A DNA stretch of 64,000 nucleotides from Streptomyces sp. NBC_00525 (GCF_036346595.1 NZ_CP107834.1:1240001-1304000); one strand, 5' to 3'; positions 9,151 to 20,006 are shown, numbered from the stretch's first letter. Notes: generated from the letters alone by a model not told the origin. Numbers and translations are program-made.

Positions 9151-10172
9151 AGATCGATCTCACGGAAACCACGTCCAGCAAGATCAACCAGGCGCTCATC
9201 TCGGCCCGGCGCGCGGTCGGCGCCCCGGCGATCGGGATGGTGCTCACCCTCGTCGTCGTCACCGACGAGGAGAACGCCTACGACGCGCTGAAGGCGGCCA
9301 GCGACTCCTCGCGGGAGCACCCCTCGCGGATCATCGCCGTCATCAAGCGGCTCAGCCGTTCGCCGCGCACCCGCCGCGACGCCCGGCTGGACGCCGAGAT
9401 CCGGGTCGGTTCCGACTCGGGCTCCGGCGAGACGGTGGTGCTGCGGCTCCACGGCGAGCTGGCCAACCACGCCCAGTCCGTCGTCCTGCCGCTGCTGCTG
9501 CCGGACGCCCCGGTGGTCGTGTGGTGGCCGCAGGACTCCCCGGCCGACCCGGCGAAGGACGCGCTCGGCGCGCTGGCCCAGCGCCGGATCACCGACACCT
9601 ACTCGGCGGAGCACCCGCTGGAGGAGCTGGAGGTGCGCGCGCGGTCCTACCAGCCCGGTGACACGGACCTGGCCTGGACGCGCATCACGCCGTGGCGCTC
9701 GATGCTGGCGGCCGCGCTCGACCAGCAGCCGGCCCAGGTCGTCTCCGCCACGGTCGAGGGCGAGTCGGACAACCCGAGCTGCGAGCTGCTGGCCATGTGG
9801 CTCGCGGACCGGCTGGGCGTCCCGGTGCAGCGCACCACCTCGGGCGGCCCCGGTCTGACGGCCGTCCGGATGGCGACGAAGAACGGCGACATCGTCCTGG
9901 ACCGGGCCGACGGCTCGCTGGCCACGCTCTGCATGGTGGGCCAGCCGGACCGCGCGGTGGCGCTCAAGCGCCGGGAGACGGCGGAGCTGCTCGCGGAGGA
10001 GCTGCGCCGCCTGGACCCGGACAACATCTACGAGTCGACGGTGAAGTTCGGCGTGGACCGGCTGGAGCAGGCGGGGTCGGGCGCCCCGGCGAAGGCCCCC
10101 GTCAAGGCCGCGTCCGAGGCCCCGGCCGCCGCGAAGAAGACGGCTCCGGCGAAGAAGGCGGCGGCGAAGTGA
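9147..10172 (+). CDS. opcA: Glucose-6-phosphate dehydrogenase assembly protein OpcA
   Basis: A 341-residue partner that promotes assembly and redox-tuned activity of glucose-6-phosphate dehydrogenase. Family features are the N-terminal MKIDLTETTSSKINQALI, the block VVWWPQDSPADPAKDALG and the C-terminal LERRE-type region. The start ATG overlaps the zwf stop and the stop overlaps the pgl start, showing tight translational coupling. The last 35 or so residues are a low-complexity Lys/Ala/Pro tail (AKAPVKAASEAPAAAKKT...), probably disordered; a very similar tail ends UvrA in this window. The tail's role is unknown. Confidence 0.96.
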   Translation: MKIDLTETTSSKINQALISARRAVGAPAIGMVLTLVVVTDEENAYDALKAASDSSREHPSRIIAVIKRLSRSPRTRRDARLDAEIRVGSDSGSGETVVLRLHGELANHAQSVVLPLLLPDAPVVVWWPQDSPADPAKDALGALAQRRITDTYSAEHPLEELEVRARSYQPGDTDLAWTRITPWRSMLAAALDQQPAQVVSATVEGESDNPSCELLAMWLADRLGVPVQRTTSGGPGLTAVRMATKNGDIVLDRADGSLATLCMVGQPDRAVALKRRETAELLAEELRRLDPDNIYESTVKFGVDRLEQAGSGAPAKAPVKAASEAPAAAKKTAPAKKAAAK

Positions 10173-10954
10173 GCGGAGTCCCGCAGCTCGTCGTGCACCG
10201 CGACAAGGAGCTGATGGCGCAGGCCGCCGCGGCCCGGCTGATCACGAAGATCGTGGACGCCCAGGCCGCGCGCGGCACCGCATCGATCGTCCTCACGGGC
10301 GGGCGCAACGGCAACGGCCTGCTGGCCGCGCTCGCCGCCGCGCCCGCCCGGGACGCGGTCGACTGGTCGCGGCTGGACCTGTGGTGGGGCGACGAGCGGT
10401 TCCTGCCGGAGGGCGATCCGGAGCGCAATGTCAGCCAGGCGCGCGCGGCCCTGCTGGACTCCGTCCCGCTGGACCCCTCGCGGGTGCATGTGATGCCGGC
10501 GTCGGACGGCCCGTACGGCCAGGACGCCGACGCCGCGGCCGCCGGGTACGCGGCGGAGCTGGCCGCGGCCGCCGCGCCGCAGGACCACGGCCCGGTGCCG
10601 GAGTTCGACGTGCTGATGCTGGGCGTCGGCCCGGACACCCACGTCGCCTCGCTCTTCCCGGAGCTGCCCGCGGTGCGGGAGACCGAGCGCACCGTCGTCG
10701 GGGTGCACGGCGCGCCCAAGCCGCCGCCGGTGCGCGTCTCGCTGACGCTGCCCGCCATCCGGTCGGCGCGTGAGGTGTGGCTGCTGGCGGCCGGCGAGGA
10801 CAAGGCGGAGGCGGTGGCCATCGCGCTGTCCGGGGCCGGGGAGATCCAGGCGCCGGCGGCCGGTGCGTACGGCCGCGCGCGCACGCTGTGGCTGCTGGAC
10901 GCGGCGGCGGCCTCCCGGCTGCCGCGCTCCCTGTACCCGCCGGCGTCCGCCTGA
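10169..10954 (+). CDS. pgl: 6-phosphogluconolactonase
   Basis: DevB/NagB-fold hydrolase of 261 residues that opens 6-phosphogluconolactone, the product of Zwf. Seen are the sugar-phosphate loop SIVLTGGRNGNGLLAAL, the segment LDLWWGDERFLPEGDPERN and the active-site region DVLMLGVGPDTHVASLFP. In the family the last motif is usually GxGxDGHxASLFP, so threonine replaces the usual glycine here. The GTG start overlaps the opcA stop (GTGA). It is the last gene of the pentose phosphate operon and is followed by a strong terminator. Confidence 0.96.
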   Translation: MSGVPQLVVHRDKELMAQAAAARLITKIVDAQAARGTASIVLTGGRNGNGLLAALAAAPARDAVDWSRLDLWWGDERFLPEGDPERNVSQARAALLDSVPLDPSRVHVMPASDGPYGQDADAAAAGYAAELAAAAAPQDHGPVPEFDVLMLGVGPDTHVASLFPELPAVRETERTVVGVHGAPKPPPVRVSLTLPAIRSAREVWLLAAGEDKAEAVAIALSGAGEIQAPAAGAYGRARTLWLLDAAAASRLPRSLYPPASA

Positions 10955-10976
10955 CAGGGCGCCGGCGGCTTCCGGC

Positions 10977-11017
10977 AGAGGCCCGGCCCGCTCCTCCTCG
11001 GAGCGGACCGGGCCTCT
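10977..11017. terminator. Bidirectional terminator between pgl and pgi
   Basis: An inverted repeat with outer arms AGAGGCCCGG/CCGGGCCTCT and inner arms CCGCTCC/GGAGCGG closes on a short TCCTC loop, with one bulged A. It lies between two convergent genes and fits termination of both. Confidence 0.85.
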
Positions 11018-11051
11018 GTGCGTACGAACCTCTGTGTGTAGAGAGCGGGGC

Positions 11052-12713
11052 TCAGCGCCCGCGCAGCTCGCGGTAGGCGGAGACCAGCGCGGCGGTCGAG
11101 CTGTCCAGCCGCTCGCCGCCCTCGCCGCCGGTCAGCACGGGCTCGATCTTCTTGGCCAGGACCTTGCCCAGCTCGACGCCCCACTGGTCGAAGGAGTCGA
11201 TGTTCCAGATCGCGCCCTGGACGAAGACCTTGTGCTCGTACAGCGCGATGAGCTGGCCCAGCACGGACGGGGTGAGCCGGTCGGCGAGGATCGTCGTCGT
11301 CGGGTGGTTGCCCCGGAACGTCTTGTGCGCCACCAGCTCGTCCGGGACGCCCTCCGCGCGGACCTCTTCGGGCGTCTTGCCGAAGGCCAGGGCCTGCGTC
11401 TGCGCGAAGAAGTTGGCCATCAGCAGGTCGTGCTGGGCGACCAGGCCGGGCAGCAGGTCCTCGACGGGCCGCGCGAAGCCGATGAAGTCGGCCGGGATGA
11501 CCTTGGTGCCCTGGTGGATCAACTGGTAGTAGGCGTGCTGCCCGTTGGTGCCGGGGGTGCCCCAGACGACCGGGCCGGTCTGCCAGTCGACGGGGTGGCC
11601 GTCGCGGTCCACGGACTTGCCGTTGGACTCCATGTCCAGCTGCTGGAGGTACGCGGTGAACTTGGACAGGTAGTGGCTGTAGGGCAGCACGGCGTGCGAC
11701 TGGGCGTCGAAGAACGCGCCGTACCAGACGCCCAGCAGGCCCAGCAGCAGCGGGGCGTTCTCCTCGGCGGGGGCCGTGCGGAAGTGCTCGTCGACGAGGT
11801 GGAAGCCGTCGAGCATCTCGCGGAACCGGTCCGGGCCGATGGCGATCATCAGCGAGAGGCCGATGGCGGAGTCGTACGAGTAGCGGCCGCCGACCCAGTC
11901 CCAGAACTCGAACATGTTGGCCGTGTCGATGCCGAAGTCCGCGACCTTCCCGGCGTTGGTCGACAGCGCCACGAAGTGCTTGGCGACGGCCTCCTGACCC
12001 GCCCTCAGCCCGGTGAGCAGCCAGTCGCGGGCGGAGGTGGCGTTGGTGATCGTCTCGATCGTGGTGAAGGTCTTCGACGCGATGACGAACAGCGTCTCGG
12101 CCGGGTCCAGGTCGCGCACGGCCTCGTGCAGGTCCGCGCCGTCCACGTTGGAGACGAAACGGAAGGTCAGCGAGCGGTCCGTGAAGGAGCGCAGCACCTC
12201 GTACGCCATGGCGGGGCCCAGGTCGGAGCCGCCGATGCCGATGTTGACGACGTTCTTGATCGGCCTGCCGGTGTGGCCGGTCCACTCCCCCGACCTGATC
12301 CGGTCCGAGAAGGCCGCCATCCTGTCGAGCACCGCGTGCACCGCGGGCACCACGTTCTCGCCGTCGACCTCGATCACGGCGTCGCGCGGGGCGCGGAGCG
12401 CGGTGTGCAGGACGGCGCGGTCCTCGGTGGTGTTGATCTTCTCGCCGCGGAACATGGCGTCGCGCAGCCCGGCGACGTCGGTGGCGGCGGCCAGCTCGCG
12501 CAGCAGTGCCAGCGTCTCGTCGGTGACCAGGTGCTTGGAGTAGTCGAGGCGCAGATCGCCGACCCGCAGGGTGTACCCGGTGCCGCGCTCCGGGTCGTCC
12601 GCGAACAGTTCGCGCAGATGGATCGACCCGAGCTGCTCACGGTGCTTGCCCAGCGCCGCCCATTCCGGCGTCTGGTTGAGCCTGGTACGGCTAGTTGCGT
12701 TCATCCCGGACAT
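11052..12713 (-). CDS. pgi: Glucose-6-phosphate isomerase
   Basis: Cytosolic isomerase of 553 residues that interconverts glucose-6-phosphate and fructose-6-phosphate, joining glycolysis to the pentose phosphate pathway. Signature segments are [32 protein letters not shown], the PGI block [21 protein letters not shown] and [16 protein letters not shown] took the ATG at 12713, which has GAGAAG about seven bases upstream; a second ATG three codons in (12704, [11 protein letters not shown]) matches the usual family N-terminus and may be the true start. The gene is convergent with pgl. Confidence 0.97.
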   Translation of the reverse strand: MSGMNATSRTRLNQTPEWAALGKHREQLGSIHLRELFADDPERGTGYTLRVGDLRLDYSKHLVTDETLALLRELAAATDVAGLRDAMFRGEKINTTEDRAVLHTALRAPRDAVIEVDGENVVPAVHAVLDRMAAFSDRIRSGEWTGHTGRPIKNVVNIGIGGSDLGPAMAYEVLRSFTDRSLTFRFVSNVDGADLHEAVRDLDPAETLFVIASKTFTTIETITNATSARDWLLTGLRAGQEAVAKHFVALSTNAGKVADFGIDTANMFEFWDWVGGRYSYDSAIGLSLMIAIGPDRFREMLDGFHLVDEHFRTAPAEENAPLLLGLLGVWYGAFFDAQSHAVLPYSHYLSKFTAYLQQLDMESNGKSVDRDGHPVDWQTGPVVWGTPGTNGQHAYYQLIHQGTKVIPADFIGFARPVEDLLPGLVAQHDLLMANFFAQTQALAFGKTPEEVRAEGVPDELVAHKTFRGNHPTTTILADRLTPSVLGQLIALYEHKVFVQGAIWNIDSFDQWGVELGKVLAKKIEPVLTGGEGGERLDSSTAALVSAYRELRGR

Positions 12714-12815
12714 CAGCCCACTTCTCTCGTAACCGCAGTTCCCCGCTGCCCCTCCAACCTAATTGATCAGGCGGCCGGACGTGGCAACGGAGCGCTGCGC
12801 CACGGCACAAGCGCT

Positions 12816-12846
12816 CCGGCCGGGCACCGAGAAGGTGTCCGGCCGG
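12816..12846 (-). terminator. Terminator of the RbpA-family gene
   Basis: Arms 12816-12828 and 12834-12846 (CCGGCCGGGCACC with GGTGTCCGGCCGG) pair over 13 bp with one G-T wobble and a five-base loop. It begins 10 bases after the stop of the gene at 12856-13191 and separates it from pgi. Confidence 0.75.
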
Positions 12847-12855
12847 TGGAGGTGG

Positions 12856-13191
12856 CTAGATCTCGCCGCGGAGCTTCGCGAGGGCCTCGGCGAGGATGGC
12901 TTCGCCGTCCGCGTCGCTGCGCCGCTCGCGTACGTACGCGAGGTGCGTCTTGTACGGTTCGGTGCGCGGCGGGTCCGGCGGGCTCTCCGGGTCCTGGCCG
13001 GCCGGGAATCCGCAGCGCGGGCAGTCCCAGGTGTCCGGCACCTGCGCGTCGTGGGCGAAGCTGGGCTGCGTCTCGTGCCCGTTCGAGCACCAGAAGGAGA
13101 TGCGGAGCCGTGGCGCGGACTCGCCGCGCTCGGCCTCCCCCATCGGCCCCGCTCCGACCCGGCTTCCCCGGATCGCGTTGCCACTTGCCAC
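12856..13191 (-). CDS. rbpA: RNA polymerase-binding protein, RbpA family
   Basis: A 111-residue protein of the actinobacterial RbpA family, which binds the principal sigma factor and RNA polymerase and stabilises open promoter complexes. The N-terminal MASGNAIRGSRVGAG, a central zinc-ribbon-like core with C35, H39, C57 and C60 (FWCSNGHE ... WDCPRCGFP), and the C-terminal TEPYKTHLAYVRERRS sigma-binding helix are visible. This sequence looks like the second Streptomyces paralogue (RbpB-type) rather than the main RbpA, so the symbol denotes the family. The start is GTG with GGGAG eight bases upstream. It lies downstream of secG and is the last gene of the glycolytic block. Confidence 0.85.
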   Translation of the reverse strand: MASGNAIRGSRVGAGPMGEAERGESAPRLRISFWCSNGHETQPSFAHDAQVPDTWDCPRCGFPAGQDPESPPDPPRTEPYKTHLAYVRERRSDADGEAILAEALAKLRGEI

Positions 13192-13300
13192 GGTCGTAAC
13201 TCCCTGCGTGATGGTGCTCGAGGATGCCCCAGTCTACGTAAGGCCCAACGCGCGTCCAGTGAAAGGAGTTACACCCTCACCGGGAATCGCGTACGCCGGG

Positions 13301-13534
13301 TCAGTCCAGCTTGATGAGCAGACCGAGCACCACGATGCACACGAACCAGCCAAGACCGACCACGACCGTGATGCGGTCGAGGTTGCGCTCGGCGACCGAG
13401 GAGCCGCCGACGGAGGACTGCATGCCGCCGCCGAACATGTCGGAGAGGCCGCCTCCCTTGCCCTTGTGCATCAGCACCAGCAGCATCAGCAGGAGGCTGA
13501 AGACGATCAGGGCGATCTCGAACCCCAAAACCAC
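13301..13534 (-). CDS. secG: Preprotein translocase subunit SecG
   Basis: Small membrane subunit (77 residues) of the SecYEG channel that helps protein export. Two hydrophobic helices (residues 3-22 and 55-75) flank a cytoplasmic glycine-rich loop with HKGKGGGLSDMFGG, the family hallmark. The start is GTG (protein MVLGFEIALIVF). It lies 109 bases downstream of tpiA on the same strand, an arrangement (gap-pgk-tpiA-secG) that is common in actinobacteria and Firmicutes. Confidence 0.95.
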   Translation of the reverse strand: MVLGFEIALIVFSLLLMLLVLMHKGKGGGLSDMFGGGMQSSVGGSSVAERNLDRITVVVGLGWFVCIVVLGLLIKLD

Positions 13535-13578
13535 GGCTGGTCCCTACTTTCCGGAAATCTGACTGCTTAGGCGAACCA

Positions 13579-13611
13579 CGGGGGCCGGGAGGTCGCCCTC
13601 CTCGGCCCCCG
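13579..13611 (-). terminator. Hairpin between tpiA and secG
   Basis: Outer arms CGGGGGCCG (13579-13587) and CGGCCCCCG (13603-13611) enclose a second short GGAGG/CCTCC helix. It stands 32 bases after the tpiA stop and may end glycolytic transcripts or reduce read-through into secG. Confidence 0.7.
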
Positions 13612-13643
13612 CAAGGGTACGACGGATCGGCGCTACCGCATAC

Positions 13644-14420
13644 TCACTGGTCGCGGAAGCGGACGATCTTGACGAACTCGTCGGCGTCCAGCGCCGCGCC
13701 GCCGATCAGGGCGCCGTCGACGTCGGGCTGGGCCATGATCGCGGCCACGTTGCCGGACTTCACCGAGCCGCCGTACTGGATGCGGACCGCGTCGGCCAGC
13801 TCCTGCGAGTACAGCTCGGCCAGGCGGGCGCGGATGGCACCGCAGACCTCCTGGGCGTCCTCGGGGGTGGCGACCTCGCCGGTGCCGATGGCCCAGACGG
13901 GCTCGTAGGCGACCACGATGGACGCGGCCTGCTCGGCCGGGATGTCCTTGAGGGCGCCGTCGAGCTGCGCGAGAGTGTGCGCGACCTGGTCGCCGGCCTT
14001 GCGGACGTCCAGGCCCTCGCCGACGCACAGGATCGGGGTCAGGCCGTGCTTGTAGGCGGCCTTCACCTTGGCGTTGCAGATCTCGTCGGTCTCGCCGTGG
14101 TACTGGCGGCGCTCGCTGTGGCCGATGGCGACGAAGGTGCACTTCAGCTTGGCGAGCATGGGGCCGGAGATCTCACCGGTGTACGCGCCGGAGTCGTGCG
14201 CCGAGATGTCCTGGGCGCCGTACTTGATCTTCAGCTTGTCGCCGTCGACCAGCGTCTGCACGGAGCGCAGGTCGGTGAAGGGCGGCAGGACGGCGACCTC
14301 GACGGCGTCGTAGTCCTTGTCGGCCAGGGCGAAGGCGAGCTTCTGGACGTGGGCGATGGCCTCGAGGTGGTTGAGGTTCATCTTCCAGTTGCCCGCCATC
14401 AGCGGGGTGCGAGTGGTCAT
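13644..14420 (-). CDS. tpiA: Triosephosphate isomerase
   Basis: Glycolytic TIM-barrel enzyme, 258 residues, interconverting dihydroxyacetone phosphate and glyceraldehyde-3-phosphate. It has GNWKMN near the N-terminus with the substrate lysine, the electrophilic histidine in IGHSERRQ and the catalytic glutamate in the signature [11 protein letters not shown], followed by the phosphate loop YGGSVKSGN. The ATG is preceded by GGAGGACTGA, which lies at the end of pgk, only 6 bases away, so the two are co-translated. Confidence 0.98.
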   Translation of the reverse strand: MTTRTPLMAGNWKMNLNHLEAIAHVQKLAFALADKDYDAVEVAVLPPFTDLRSVQTLVDGDKLKIKYGAQDISAHDSGAYTGEISGPMLAKLKCTFVAIGHSERRQYHGETDEICNAKVKAAYKHGLTPILCVGEGLDVRKAGDQVAHTLAQLDGALKDIPAEQAASIVVAYEPVWAIGTGEVATPEDAQEVCGAIRARLAELYSQELADAVRIQYGGSVKSGNVAAIMAQPDVDGALIGGAALDADEFVKIVRFRDQ

Positions 14421-14426
14421 GAAAGG

Positions 14427-15638
14427 TCAGTCCTCCAGAGCGGCGAGGCCGGGAAGCGTCTTGCCCTCGAGGTATTCGAGGCTGGCACCGCCACCGGTCG
14501 AGATGTGTCCGAACGCGTTCTCGTCGAAGCCCAGGATGCGGACCGCGGCGGCGGAGTCGCCACCGCCGACCACGCTGAAGCCCGAGGAGTCGACGAGGGC
14601 CTGGGCGACGGCCCGGGTTCCCTCGGCGAAGTCGGGGTGCTCGAAGACGCCCATCGGGCCGTTCCAGAAGACGGTGGCCGCGTCGGCGAGCTTCGATGCG
14701 TAGAGCTTGTTGGTCTCCGGGCCGTTGTCCAGGCCCATCTGCCCGGCCGGCATGGCGTCGGCGGGGACGGTGTCCGGGTGGGCCGGGGCCTTGGTCTTGA
14801 GGTCCGGGAAGGCGGGCGCGACGACGACGTCGACGGGGAGCACGAACTCCACGCCCTTCTCCTCGGCGCGCCGCAGGTACTCCTGGACCGCCGGGATCTG
14901 GTCCTCCTGGAGCAGCGAGCTGCCCACCTCGTGGCCCTGGGCCTTGAGGAAGGTGTACGCCATGCCGCCGCCGATCAGGATGCGGTCGGCGCGCTCCAGC
15001 AGGTGGTCGATGACACCGAGCTTGTCGGAGACCTTGGCGCCGCCGAGGACCACCGCGTAGGGGCGCTGGACGTCGTCGGTGAGCTTCTTGAGGACGCCGA
15101 CCTCGGTGGCGATCAGGTCGCCCGCGGCGTGCGGGAGGCGGGCCGGGAGGTCGAAGACCGAGGCGTGCTTGCGGTGGACGGCGCCGAAGCCGTCGCCCAC
15201 GTAGAGGTCGGCCAGTTCGGCGAGCCGGTCCGCGAAGGCGCCGCGCTCGGCGTCGTCCTTGGAGGTCTCGCCGGGGTTGAAGCGGAGGTTCTCGATGACG
15301 GCGATCCGGCCGTCGGTGAGCGCGGCGACGGTGGCGCGGGCGGAATCGCCGACCGTGTCGGTCGCGAACGCGACGTCGGTGCCGAGGAGTTCACCGAGCC
15401 GGGTGGCGGCGGGGGCCAGCGAGAACGCCGGGTCCGGGGCGCCCTTGGGGCGGCCCAGGTGCGAGGCGACGACGACCCGCGCGCCGGCCGCGGCCAGCTT
15501 GCGGACGGTCGGGGCGACGGCGCGGATGCGGCCGTCGTCGGTGATGGTGGTGCCGCTGAGCGGCACGTTGAGGTCGGCGCGGACGAATACCCGCTTGCCG
15601 GCGACCCCTTCGGCGAGAAGTTCGTCGATCGTCTTCAT
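14427..15638 (-). CDS. pgk: Phosphoglycerate kinase
   Basis: Two-domain glycolytic kinase of 403 residues that forms ATP from 1,3-bisphosphoglycerate. The N-terminal RVFVRADLNVPL signature, the hinge region and the C-terminal nucleotide loop VVGGGDSAAAV are visible, as are FGAVHRKHAS and VLGGAKVSDK. The ATG has AAGGAG at about nine bases. It lies between gap (111 bases upstream, with a strong hairpin in the gap) and tpiA (6 bases downstream). Confidence 0.98.
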   Translation of the reverse strand: MKTIDELLAEGVAGKRVFVRADLNVPLSGTTITDDGRIRAVAPTVRKLAAAGARVVVASHLGRPKGAPDPAFSLAPAATRLGELLGTDVAFATDTVGDSARATVAALTDGRIAVIENLRFNPGETSKDDAERGAFADRLAELADLYVGDGFGAVHRKHASVFDLPARLPHAAGDLIATEVGVLKKLTDDVQRPYAVVLGGAKVSDKLGVIDHLLERADRILIGGGMAYTFLKAQGHEVGSSLLQEDQIPAVQEYLRRAEEKGVEFVLPVDVVVAPAFPDLKTKAPAHPDTVPADAMPAGQMGLDNGPETNKLYASKLADAATVFWNGPMGVFEHPDFAEGTRAVAQALVDSSGFSVVGGGDSAAAVRILGFDENAFGHISTGGGASLEYLEGKTLPGLAALED

Positions 15639-15675
15639 CTGTCTGGACTCCTTGGAGGACGAGGGAGCATGCGAG

Positions 15676-15713
15676 GGGGCTCGAACAGCGCAGCGTCGCG
15701 CTGTTCGAGCCCC
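15676..15713 (-). terminator. Strong hairpin between gap and pgk
   Basis: A perfect 16-bp stem (15676-15691 with 15698-15713) with loop AGCGTC sits in the 111-base space between gap and pgk. It looks like an intrinsic terminator without a T run, yet pgk has no obvious promoter of its own, so it may be an attenuator or an mRNA 3' end that stabilises a separate gap message. Confidence 0.75.
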
Positions 15714-15749
15714 GTGCTCACATCGAGATGCCTGCCGGTGCGGCGGTGC

Positions 15750-16775
<1,026 letters not shown>

Positions 16776-16891
16776 TTAGGTACGCCGGTTTTCGACGCCG
16801 GCGAGTTGTATGGGATGTCCCCGACCGCCTACGACCCTACCTCTCCGGAGCCGCCGGGGTGACATCGAGCGGGGCCGGAAGAACGCGGAAA

Positions 16892-16919
16892 GCCCGTACT
16901 CCCCGGTAGGAGTACGGGC
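16892..16919 (-). terminator. Terminator of the whiA operon
   Basis: A perfect 11-bp stem GCCCGTACTCC/GGAGTACGGGC with a six-base CCGGTA loop lies about 110 bases beyond the whiA stop. Further GC-rich hairpins occur between it and whiA. It isolates the whiA cluster from gap. Confidence 0.8.
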
Positions 16920-17029
16920 CTCCGGCCGCCCTCCGCCGCTTCCTGCGGCGATTACGCAGCGTCAACGCCCGCGGGCCTGCGGGCCGTTCCCCTCGCGGGG
17001 TGCGAATCCGCGGCTCCGCGCGGCTCGGC

Positions 17030-18019
17030 TCAGCCGACCAGGCCGTCCGCCAGCTCTTCGCTGAGAGTGGATTCGGTGCCGGGGATGCCGAGGTCCTGGG
17101 CCCGCTTGTCGGCCATCGCCAGGAGCCGGCGGATGCGGCCCGCGACGGCGTCCTTGGTCAGCGGCGGGTCGGCGAGGGCGCCCAGCTCCTCCAGCGACGC
17201 CTGCTTGTGCTCCATGCGCAGCCGGCCGGCCGCCGCCAGGTGCTCCGGGACCTCCTCGCCCAGGATCTCCAGCGCCCGGCCCACCCGGGCGCCCGCGGCG
17301 ACGGCGGCGCGGGCGGAGCGGCGCAGGTTGGCGTCGTCGAAGTTGGCGAGGCGGTTGGCCGTGGCCCGGACCTCGCGGCGCATCCGGCGCTCCTCCCAGG
17401 CCAGCACCGACTCATGGGCGCCGAGCCGGGTGAGCAGGGCGCCGATCGCGTCCCCGTCGCGGACGACGACCCGGTCCACCCCGCGCACCTCGCGCGCCTT
17501 GGCGGCGATGGAGAGCCGGCGGGCGGCGCCGACCAGGGCGAGCGCGGCCTCCGGTCCGGGGCAGGTCACCTCCAGGGAGGAGGAGCGGCCGGGCTCGGTG
17601 AGCGAGCCGTGCGCCAGGAAGGCGCCGCGCCAGGCGGCCTCGGCGTCGCAGGTGGCCCCCGAGACCACCTGCGGGGGGAGGCCGCGGATGGGCCGGCCCC
17701 GGCCGTCGACCAGGCCCGTCTGGCGCGCCAGCTGGTCGCCGCCCGCCACCACCCGTACGACGTAGCGCGAGCCGCGCCGCAGCCCGCCGGGGGCCATCAC
17801 GATCAGCTCCGAGCTGTGCCCGAAGATCTCCAGGATGTCCCGCTTGAGCCGGCGGGCCGCCATCGCGGTGTCCAGCTCCGCCTCGATCACGATCCGGCCG
17901 CTCACCAGGTGGAGGCCACCCGCGAACCGAAGAATCGCCGAGACCTCAGCCTTCCTGCAGCAGGTCCGGGTCACGGGAAGCCGAGAGATTTCGTCCTTCA
18001 CCGCGGGCGTCATCGCCAT
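17030..18019 (-). CDS. whiA: Sporulation transcription regulator WhiA
   Basis: DNA-binding developmental regulator of 329 residues; in Streptomyces it acts with WhiB to start sporulation septation. The N-terminal two thirds matches the LAGLIDADG-like fold ([42 protein letters not shown]), and the C-terminus has the helix-turn-helix [22 protein letters not shown]. The ATG overlaps the end of yvcK by 10 bases, so the two are translated together. The grouping uvrC-rapZ-yvcK-whiA is conserved in many Gram-positive genomes. Confidence 0.98.
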   Translation of the reverse strand: MAMTPAVKDEISRLPVTRTCCRKAEVSAILRFAGGLHLVSGRIVIEAELDTAMAARRLKRDILEIFGHSSELIVMAPGGLRRGSRYVVRVVAGGDQLARQTGLVDGRGRPIRGLPPQVVSGATCDAEAAWRGAFLAHGSLTEPGRSSSLEVTCPGPEAALALVGAARRLSIAAKAREVRGVDRVVVRDGDAIGALLTRLGAHESVLAWEERRMRREVRATANRLANFDDANLRRSARAAVAAGARVGRALEILGEEVPEHLAAAGRLRMEHKQASLEELGALADPPLTKDAVAGRIRRLLAMADKRAQDLGIPGTESTLSEELADGLVG

Positions 18020-19044
18020 GGGCCGATCCTTCCATGCATCCGAAAAATACGGTCGTACGCGGCGGCCAACAGCTCCGGATCATGGATCGGAACGCCGTCG
18101 GGTGAGGCCACGGGCGCCAGCTCGACCGCCGCGCCGAGCCGCTTGGCTGCGTCGGCGAGGGACTCGCGGTCGGGCACGGCGGCCTGGTCGGCCAGCACCA
18201 CGTCCAGGGCGAGTTTAGGGGCGTGTCGTCCCAAAACCTCCAAATGACGCTGCGGTGAGAAGCCATCTGTTTCGCCGGGCTGCGGTGCGAGATTCAGCGA
18301 GAGGACCTTGCGGGCCTGGGTCTCGACCAGCGCGTCCAGCAGTTCGGGGACGAGCAGGTGCGGGATGACCGAGGAGAACCAGGAGCCGGGGCCGAGGACC
18401 ACCCAGTCCGCGTCCCGTACGGCGGCGACCGCCTCCGGGACGGCCGGCGGGTCGGCCGGGACCACGTGCACCGACTGGACCTCGCCCGGCGTGAGGGCGA
18501 CGGTGGCCTGGCCGCGCACCGTGTCCACGTCGTCCGGGCGGTCCGGGTCGTGGCCCTTGACGAGGGCCTGGAGCTCCAGCGGCACGGCGGACATGGGCAG
18601 CACCCGGCCGTGCGCGCCGAGGAGCTTGCCGACGAGGTCCAGGGCCTGGACGTGGTCGCCGAGCTGCTCCCACAGGGCGACGATCAGCAGATTGCCGACC
18701 GCGTGCTCGTGGAGGTCGCCCTTGGACTGGAAGCGGTGCTGGATGACCTGCGCCCAGGTCTGGCCCCATTCGTCGTCGCCGCACAGGGCGGCGAGCGCCT
18801 TGCGCAGATCGCCGGGCGGCAGGACGCCCAGCTCCTCGCGGAGCCGGCCGCTGGAGCCGCCGTCGTCGGCGACGGTGACCACGGCGGTCAGGTCGCCGGT
18901 GATCCGCCGCAGCGCGGTGAGCGAGGCGGACAGGCCCATGCCGCCGCCGAGGGCGACGACCTTGGGCTGGGCGCCCCGCTTGCGGCCGAGCGGCGAGGGG
19001 ACTCCCCTGCGCAGCCGGCGCAGACGCATGTTGCGACTGGTCAC
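18010..19044 (-). CDS. yvcK: YvcK/CofD-like protein (gluconeogenesis factor)
   Basis: A 344-residue cytosolic protein of the CofD/YvcK superfamily, which binds UDP-sugars and links cell wall metabolism to carbon supply. The Rossmann motif [14 protein letters not shown], the [28 protein letters not shown] block and [16 protein letters not shown] are all present. I took the GTG that overlaps the rapZ stop as GTGA; an ATG five codons further in is a possible alternative. A basic N-terminal stretch ([18 protein letters not shown]) precedes the domain. Confidence 0.95.
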   Translation of the reverse strand: MTSRNMRLRRLRRGVPSPLGRKRGAQPKVVALGGGMGLSASLTALRRITGDLTAVVTVADDGGSSGRLREELGVLPPGDLRKALAALCGDDEWGQTWAQVIQHRFQSKGDLHEHAVGNLLIVALWEQLGDHVQALDLVGKLLGAHGRVLPMSAVPLELQALVKGHDPDRPDDVDTVRGQATVALTPGEVQSVHVVPADPPAVPEAVAAVRDADWVVLGPGSWFSSVIPHLLVPELLDALVETQARKVLSLNLAPQPGETDGFSPQRHLEVLGRHAPKLALDVVLADQAAVPDRESLADAAKRLGAAVELAPVASPDGVPIHDPELLAAAYDRIFRMHGRIGPWR

Positions 19045-20006
19045 TCGCGCCCCATGTCCCTGTGTACGAGCACGGTCTCGATCCCCTCCGTGGCGAGCCG
19101 GGCGGCCAGCTTCTCGGACATGGCCACCGAGCGGTGCTTGCCGCCCGTGCAGCCCACGGCGATGGTCACATAGCGCTTGCCCTCGCGGCGGTAGCCGGCG
19201 GCGACGAGCTGGAGCAGCTCCGTGTACTGGTTGAGGAACTCCTTGGCGCCCGGCTGGTCGAAGACGTACGAGGAGACCTCCTCGTTGAGCCCGGTGAAGG
19301 GGCGCAGCTCCGGCACCCAGTGCGGGTTGGGCAGGAAGCGGCAGTCGACCACCAGGTCGGCGTCGACGGGCAGGCCGTACTTGAAGCCGAACGACATCAC
19401 CGTGGCGCGCAGCTCGGGCTCCTCGTCGCCGGCGAACTGGGCGTCCATCTTGGCGCGCAGTTCGTGGACGTTGAGGCTGGAGGTGTCGATGACCAGGTCG
19501 GCGTCGCCGCGCAGCTCGCGCAGCAGGTCGCGCTCGGCGGCGATGCCGTCCACGATGCGGCCGTCGCCCTGGAGGGGGTGCGGGCGGCGGACCGACTCGA
19601 AGCGGCGGACCAGGGCGTCGTCGGAGGACTCCAGGAAGACCACCCGGCGGGTGACGCCCTTGGCCTCGAGGTCGGCGAGGGATTCGCGCAGGTTGTCGAA
19701 GAAGCGGCGGCCGCGCACGTCGACGACGACGGCGATCCGGGCCACGTTGCCCTGGGAGCGGGCGCCGAGCTCCACCATGGTGGGGATCAGCGCGGGCGGC
19801 AGGTTGTCGACGACGAACCAGCCGAGGTCCTCCAGACACTTGGCGGCGGTGCTCCGCCCGGCTCCGGACATGCCGGAGATGATCACCAGCTCGGGGATGG
19901 CCGCGGCCGTGTCGCCCGTCTCGGTCTGGGTGCCCGTACTCACGTGTGCTGCTCCGTCTGCTCGGTTCGTGCGGTCGTGCCCGTGTTCATGTGCGTGGTC
20001 GGTCAT
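19041..20006 (-). CDS. rapZ: RNase adapter protein RapZ (P-loop nucleotide-binding)
   Basis: A 321-residue P-loop protein. In E. coli the homologue guides RNase E to the GlmZ small RNA and so controls glucosamine-6-phosphate synthase; the role in Streptomyces is less clear. The Walker A-like GMSGAGRS is at residues 45-52, and the C-terminal domain shows [23 protein letters not shown] and [14 protein letters not shown]. The ATG at 20006 overlaps the uvrC stop (ATGA); a GTG 21 codons later is possible. The first 30 residues are His/Thr-rich and look disordered. Confidence 0.95.
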   Translation of the reverse strand: MTDHAHEHGHDRTNRADGAAHVSTGTQTETGDTAAAIPELVIISGMSGAGRSTAAKCLEDLGWFVVDNLPPALIPTMVELGARSQGNVARIAVVVDVRGRRFFDNLRESLADLEAKGVTRRVVFLESSDDALVRRFESVRRPHPLQGDGRIVDGIAAERDLLRELRGDADLVIDTSSLNVHELRAKMDAQFAGDEEPELRATVMSFGFKYGLPVDADLVVDCRFLPNPHWVPELRPFTGLNEEVSSYVFDQPGAKEFLNQYTELLQLVAAGYRREGKRYVTIAVGCTGGKHRSVAMSEKLAARLATEGIETVLVHRDMGRE

